Shown here: piece by piece, positions 62,639 to 64,000 of the stretch | Layout: every line of letters begins with the position of its first letter | How positions within the stretch are numbered: position 1 is the stretch's first letter | Assembly (NCBI RefSeq): GCF_900110165.1 | Contig: NZ_FOCQ01000005.1 | Coordinates: forward strand, 186,001 to 250,000 | DNA length: 64,000 nt | Direction: 5' to 3' | From: Lihuaxuella thermophila | Lineage (GTDB): Bacteria > Bacillota > Bacilli > Thermoactinomycetales > Thermoactinomycetaceae | Position numbers and translations under genes: made by a program | Notes under the pieces: model-generated | Database searches by the model: none | What the model saw: the letters and a program-made list of their open reading frames with translations, nothing else | Told to the model about the DNA's origin: nothing

Positions 62639-63370
62639 ATGGAAGGGCGGGTTCCACCTTTTCGCTTGCGGGTAGGAAAAAAGCATTCCCCGTCTCCTTG
62701 GGCTTTCGGTTTCATCTTCTTGTTTTTTACGGGAATGTTGCTCATCCTGTTTTTGCGTTCCCCGCTCAGTGAAATTAAGGAGATTCAGATTTCGGGCAAC
62801 CAACTGCTCTCGGAACGGGAAATACTCAGAAACACTCGTTTGATGAAAGGCGTTTCATACTTTCATGTCAACGCTGAAGCACTTGAACATGCTCTCGAAA
62901 CATTGCCGGAGATCAAAGAGGCTCATGTAAGAAAAGTTTTTCCGAATAAGGTATACATACAGGTGAAAGAGGAGGCGTCCATCGCCTTTTTCAGAACTTC
63001 AGCAGGAACCGTTTACCCGGTCCTCGCTGACGGGTCCGTCCTGACTCACCGCCCGGTGTCACTGTGGAGGGAGGACAGGCCTGTATTCGAAGGGTGGACG
63101 GCATCCAGTCCTGCTTTTAAACTGGCAGCACAGAAGCTGGCCATGCTGTCAACCGGGATCAGAAGAGAAATCCGAGTGTTGAAACCCGTTGCTGACCACG
63201 AAGATCAGGTGCAAATGTTAACCAGGCGCCATCATCTAGTCTTTGTGAGAGCGGCTGATTTACACAAAAAAATGAGCTATTATCCCTCATTTAAAGACCA
63301 TCCCCGCGGTACGCTGTATTTGCTTCAAAGCATATGGTTTTCACCTGAAACAAATCAGAACAGCTCATGA
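62639..63370 (+). CDS. divIB: Cell-division protein DivIB/FtsQ
   Basis: About 243 residues from the ATG at 62639, 6-8 bases after AAAGGAG; an ATG at 62615 lacks such a site. A short cytoplasmic tail is followed by a span at about 22-42 (FGFIFLFFTGMLLILFL). A POTRA domain follows with IKEIQISGNQLLSEREILRNTRLMKGVSYFHVNAEALEHALETLPEIKEAHVRKVFPNKVYIQVKE compressed over residues 48-112. The C-terminal beta domain ends near residue 243. It belongs to the FtsL-FtsB-FtsQ divisome complex. Confidence 0.93.
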   Translation: MEGRVPPFRLRVGKKHSPSPWAFGFIFLFFTGMLLILFLRSPLSEIKEIQISGNQLLSEREILRNTRLMKGVSYFHVNAEALEHALETLPEIKEAHVRKVFPNKVYIQVKEEASIAFFRTSAGTVYPVLADGSVLTHRPVSLWREDRPVFEGWTASSPAFKLAAQKLAMLSTGIRREIRVLKPVADHEDQVQMLTRRHHLVFVRAADLHKKMSYYPSFKDHPRGTLYLLQSIWFSPETNQNSS

Positions 63371-64000
63371 GGAATTCTTCTCAATCATTTGAGATTCCAC
63401 AAGACTGAAGCCGCTTCAGGAGGCTTCGCACCGGGATGCTTGGGTAGTTAACGTTCTCCATCCATTTCTGCTTTGGACCACTCCCAAGTCCTTCTCAAGC
63501 AAGGACAAGCAGGGTTGTCGCATCATTCCGTTGCATCCGTTCTACAACGCTTGTTGCATTACGGCGGAACGCCTGAGAGCGAAGGAAATCCTGCGGATTG
63601 TCGGCGTTCTGGTCCTCTTCACTCACTCTCATGCCCATTCTGAGCGCAAGGAGTTTACCCGGTGGGAGAGATATGTTCACCGCCGGAAACCCACACCATG
63701 GCGTCAGGAACGATCCCAATGCCGGTGGAGGAACACGCTCATATGTTCGATTATACACAAAATTGGTTGCTCTTACCATCCCTTAAAAGGGGATGCCGGG
63801 CAAGTAACCTTTCTTTCACCCCGCGACCGAAATCTGCGGGCTTACAGCCAGTTATACTTTGACAGTAAAAATATACAAAACCGCGGGAGAGAAAAGTTGA
63901 GTGTTTAAAAGGGTTCAGCTTGCCTGCTGTTGAATTAGGTTTGTAAGTGATTTCCTTCGTATCCCTCTTTATTAAAAACAACATTCATGTCCTTCATCAT
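63371..64000. other. Region without an intact gene; possible decayed mobile element
   Basis: Where ylxW/ylxX or ftsA might be expected, all frames are short or lack start signals. The minus strand carries broken coding-like stretches between about 63770 and 63400. Two hairpins flank them: CCCGC/GCGGG near 63818-63838 and GAAGCC/GGCTTC near 63405-63426, and a TATAATCGAACATATG-like promoter motif lies near 63750. This layout is reminiscent of a degenerate IS200/IS605 (tnpB-only) element, but no transposase motif is clear. Confidence 0.3.

Overview
The window is a stretch of a Gram-positive, endospore-forming Bacillales chromosome. Evidence for this is strong GGAGG ribosome sites with many TTG and GTG starts, bacillithiol synthesis (bshC), the sporulation genes rsfA, spoVD, spoVE and a YhcN/YlaJ-type lipoprotein, and B. 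subtilis-like synteny (ylaH-ylaI-ylaJ; rsfA-ylbP-panE-bshC-mraZ-rsmH-ftsL-pbpB-spoVD-mur genes). G+C is near 50 %, except for the first 1.2 kb, which is clearly richer. A thermophilic family such as Thermoactinomycetaceae would fit, but the sequence alone does not settle it.

Layout. 1-1190: two futalosine-pathway menaquinone genes, mqnB and a cut mqnD. 2.0-8.7 kb: a leftward sugar operon made of a membrane-anchored sugar sensor, a YesM-type kinase, a YesN-type regulator, a glucose/mannose-like binding lipoprotein and two permeases. It has a direct-repeat operator and a cre-like site but no ATPase. 9-13.6 kb: ung, an ATP-grasp ligase with an inverted repeat at its promoter, an M23 peptidase and a PAP2 phosphatase. 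14-16.2 kb: a small DUF3970-like gene, then an HTH-TPR regulator of RRNPP type followed directly by two tiny genes encoding near-identical 14- and 15-residue peptides. 16.2-21.1 kb: small conserved genes, an SR1P gene under a consensus promoter, an arginine/lysine/ornithine decarboxylase, and a DUF1054 gene broken by an in-frame amber codon. 21-26.4 kb: pepA, a HesB-like protein, GDPD, nfo and the yla group. 26.4-33.4 kb: an MBL hydrolase; then ResA-CcdA-ResA-like genes, rhodanese, a cysteine-synthase-like enzyme, a MidA-type methyltransferase and FabV; then DUF2626. 33.5-40.8 kb: enoyl-CoA hydratase, rsfA with a sigma-F-like promoter, ylbP, and a five-gene leucine-degradation operon (biotin carboxylase, biotin carrier, HMG-CoA lyase, hydratase, carboxyltransferase). 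40.9-46.5 kb: panE, an MFS exporter, bshC and ahcY. 46.6-63.4 kb: the dcw division and cell-wall cluster mraZ, rsmH, ftsL, pbpB, spoVD, murE, murF, mraY, murD, spoVE/ftsW, murG, murB, murA, divIB. The last 630 bases hold no intact gene and may be a decayed mobile element.

The most notable element is the regulator plus twin peptide genes at 14.6-16.1 kb. The two peptides share LIIV and TEPPGT, while six of the ten shared codons differ only silently. This pattern is expected of a selected peptide, and the locus looks like a compact peptide-signalling cassette without signal peptides. I do not recognise it as a described system.
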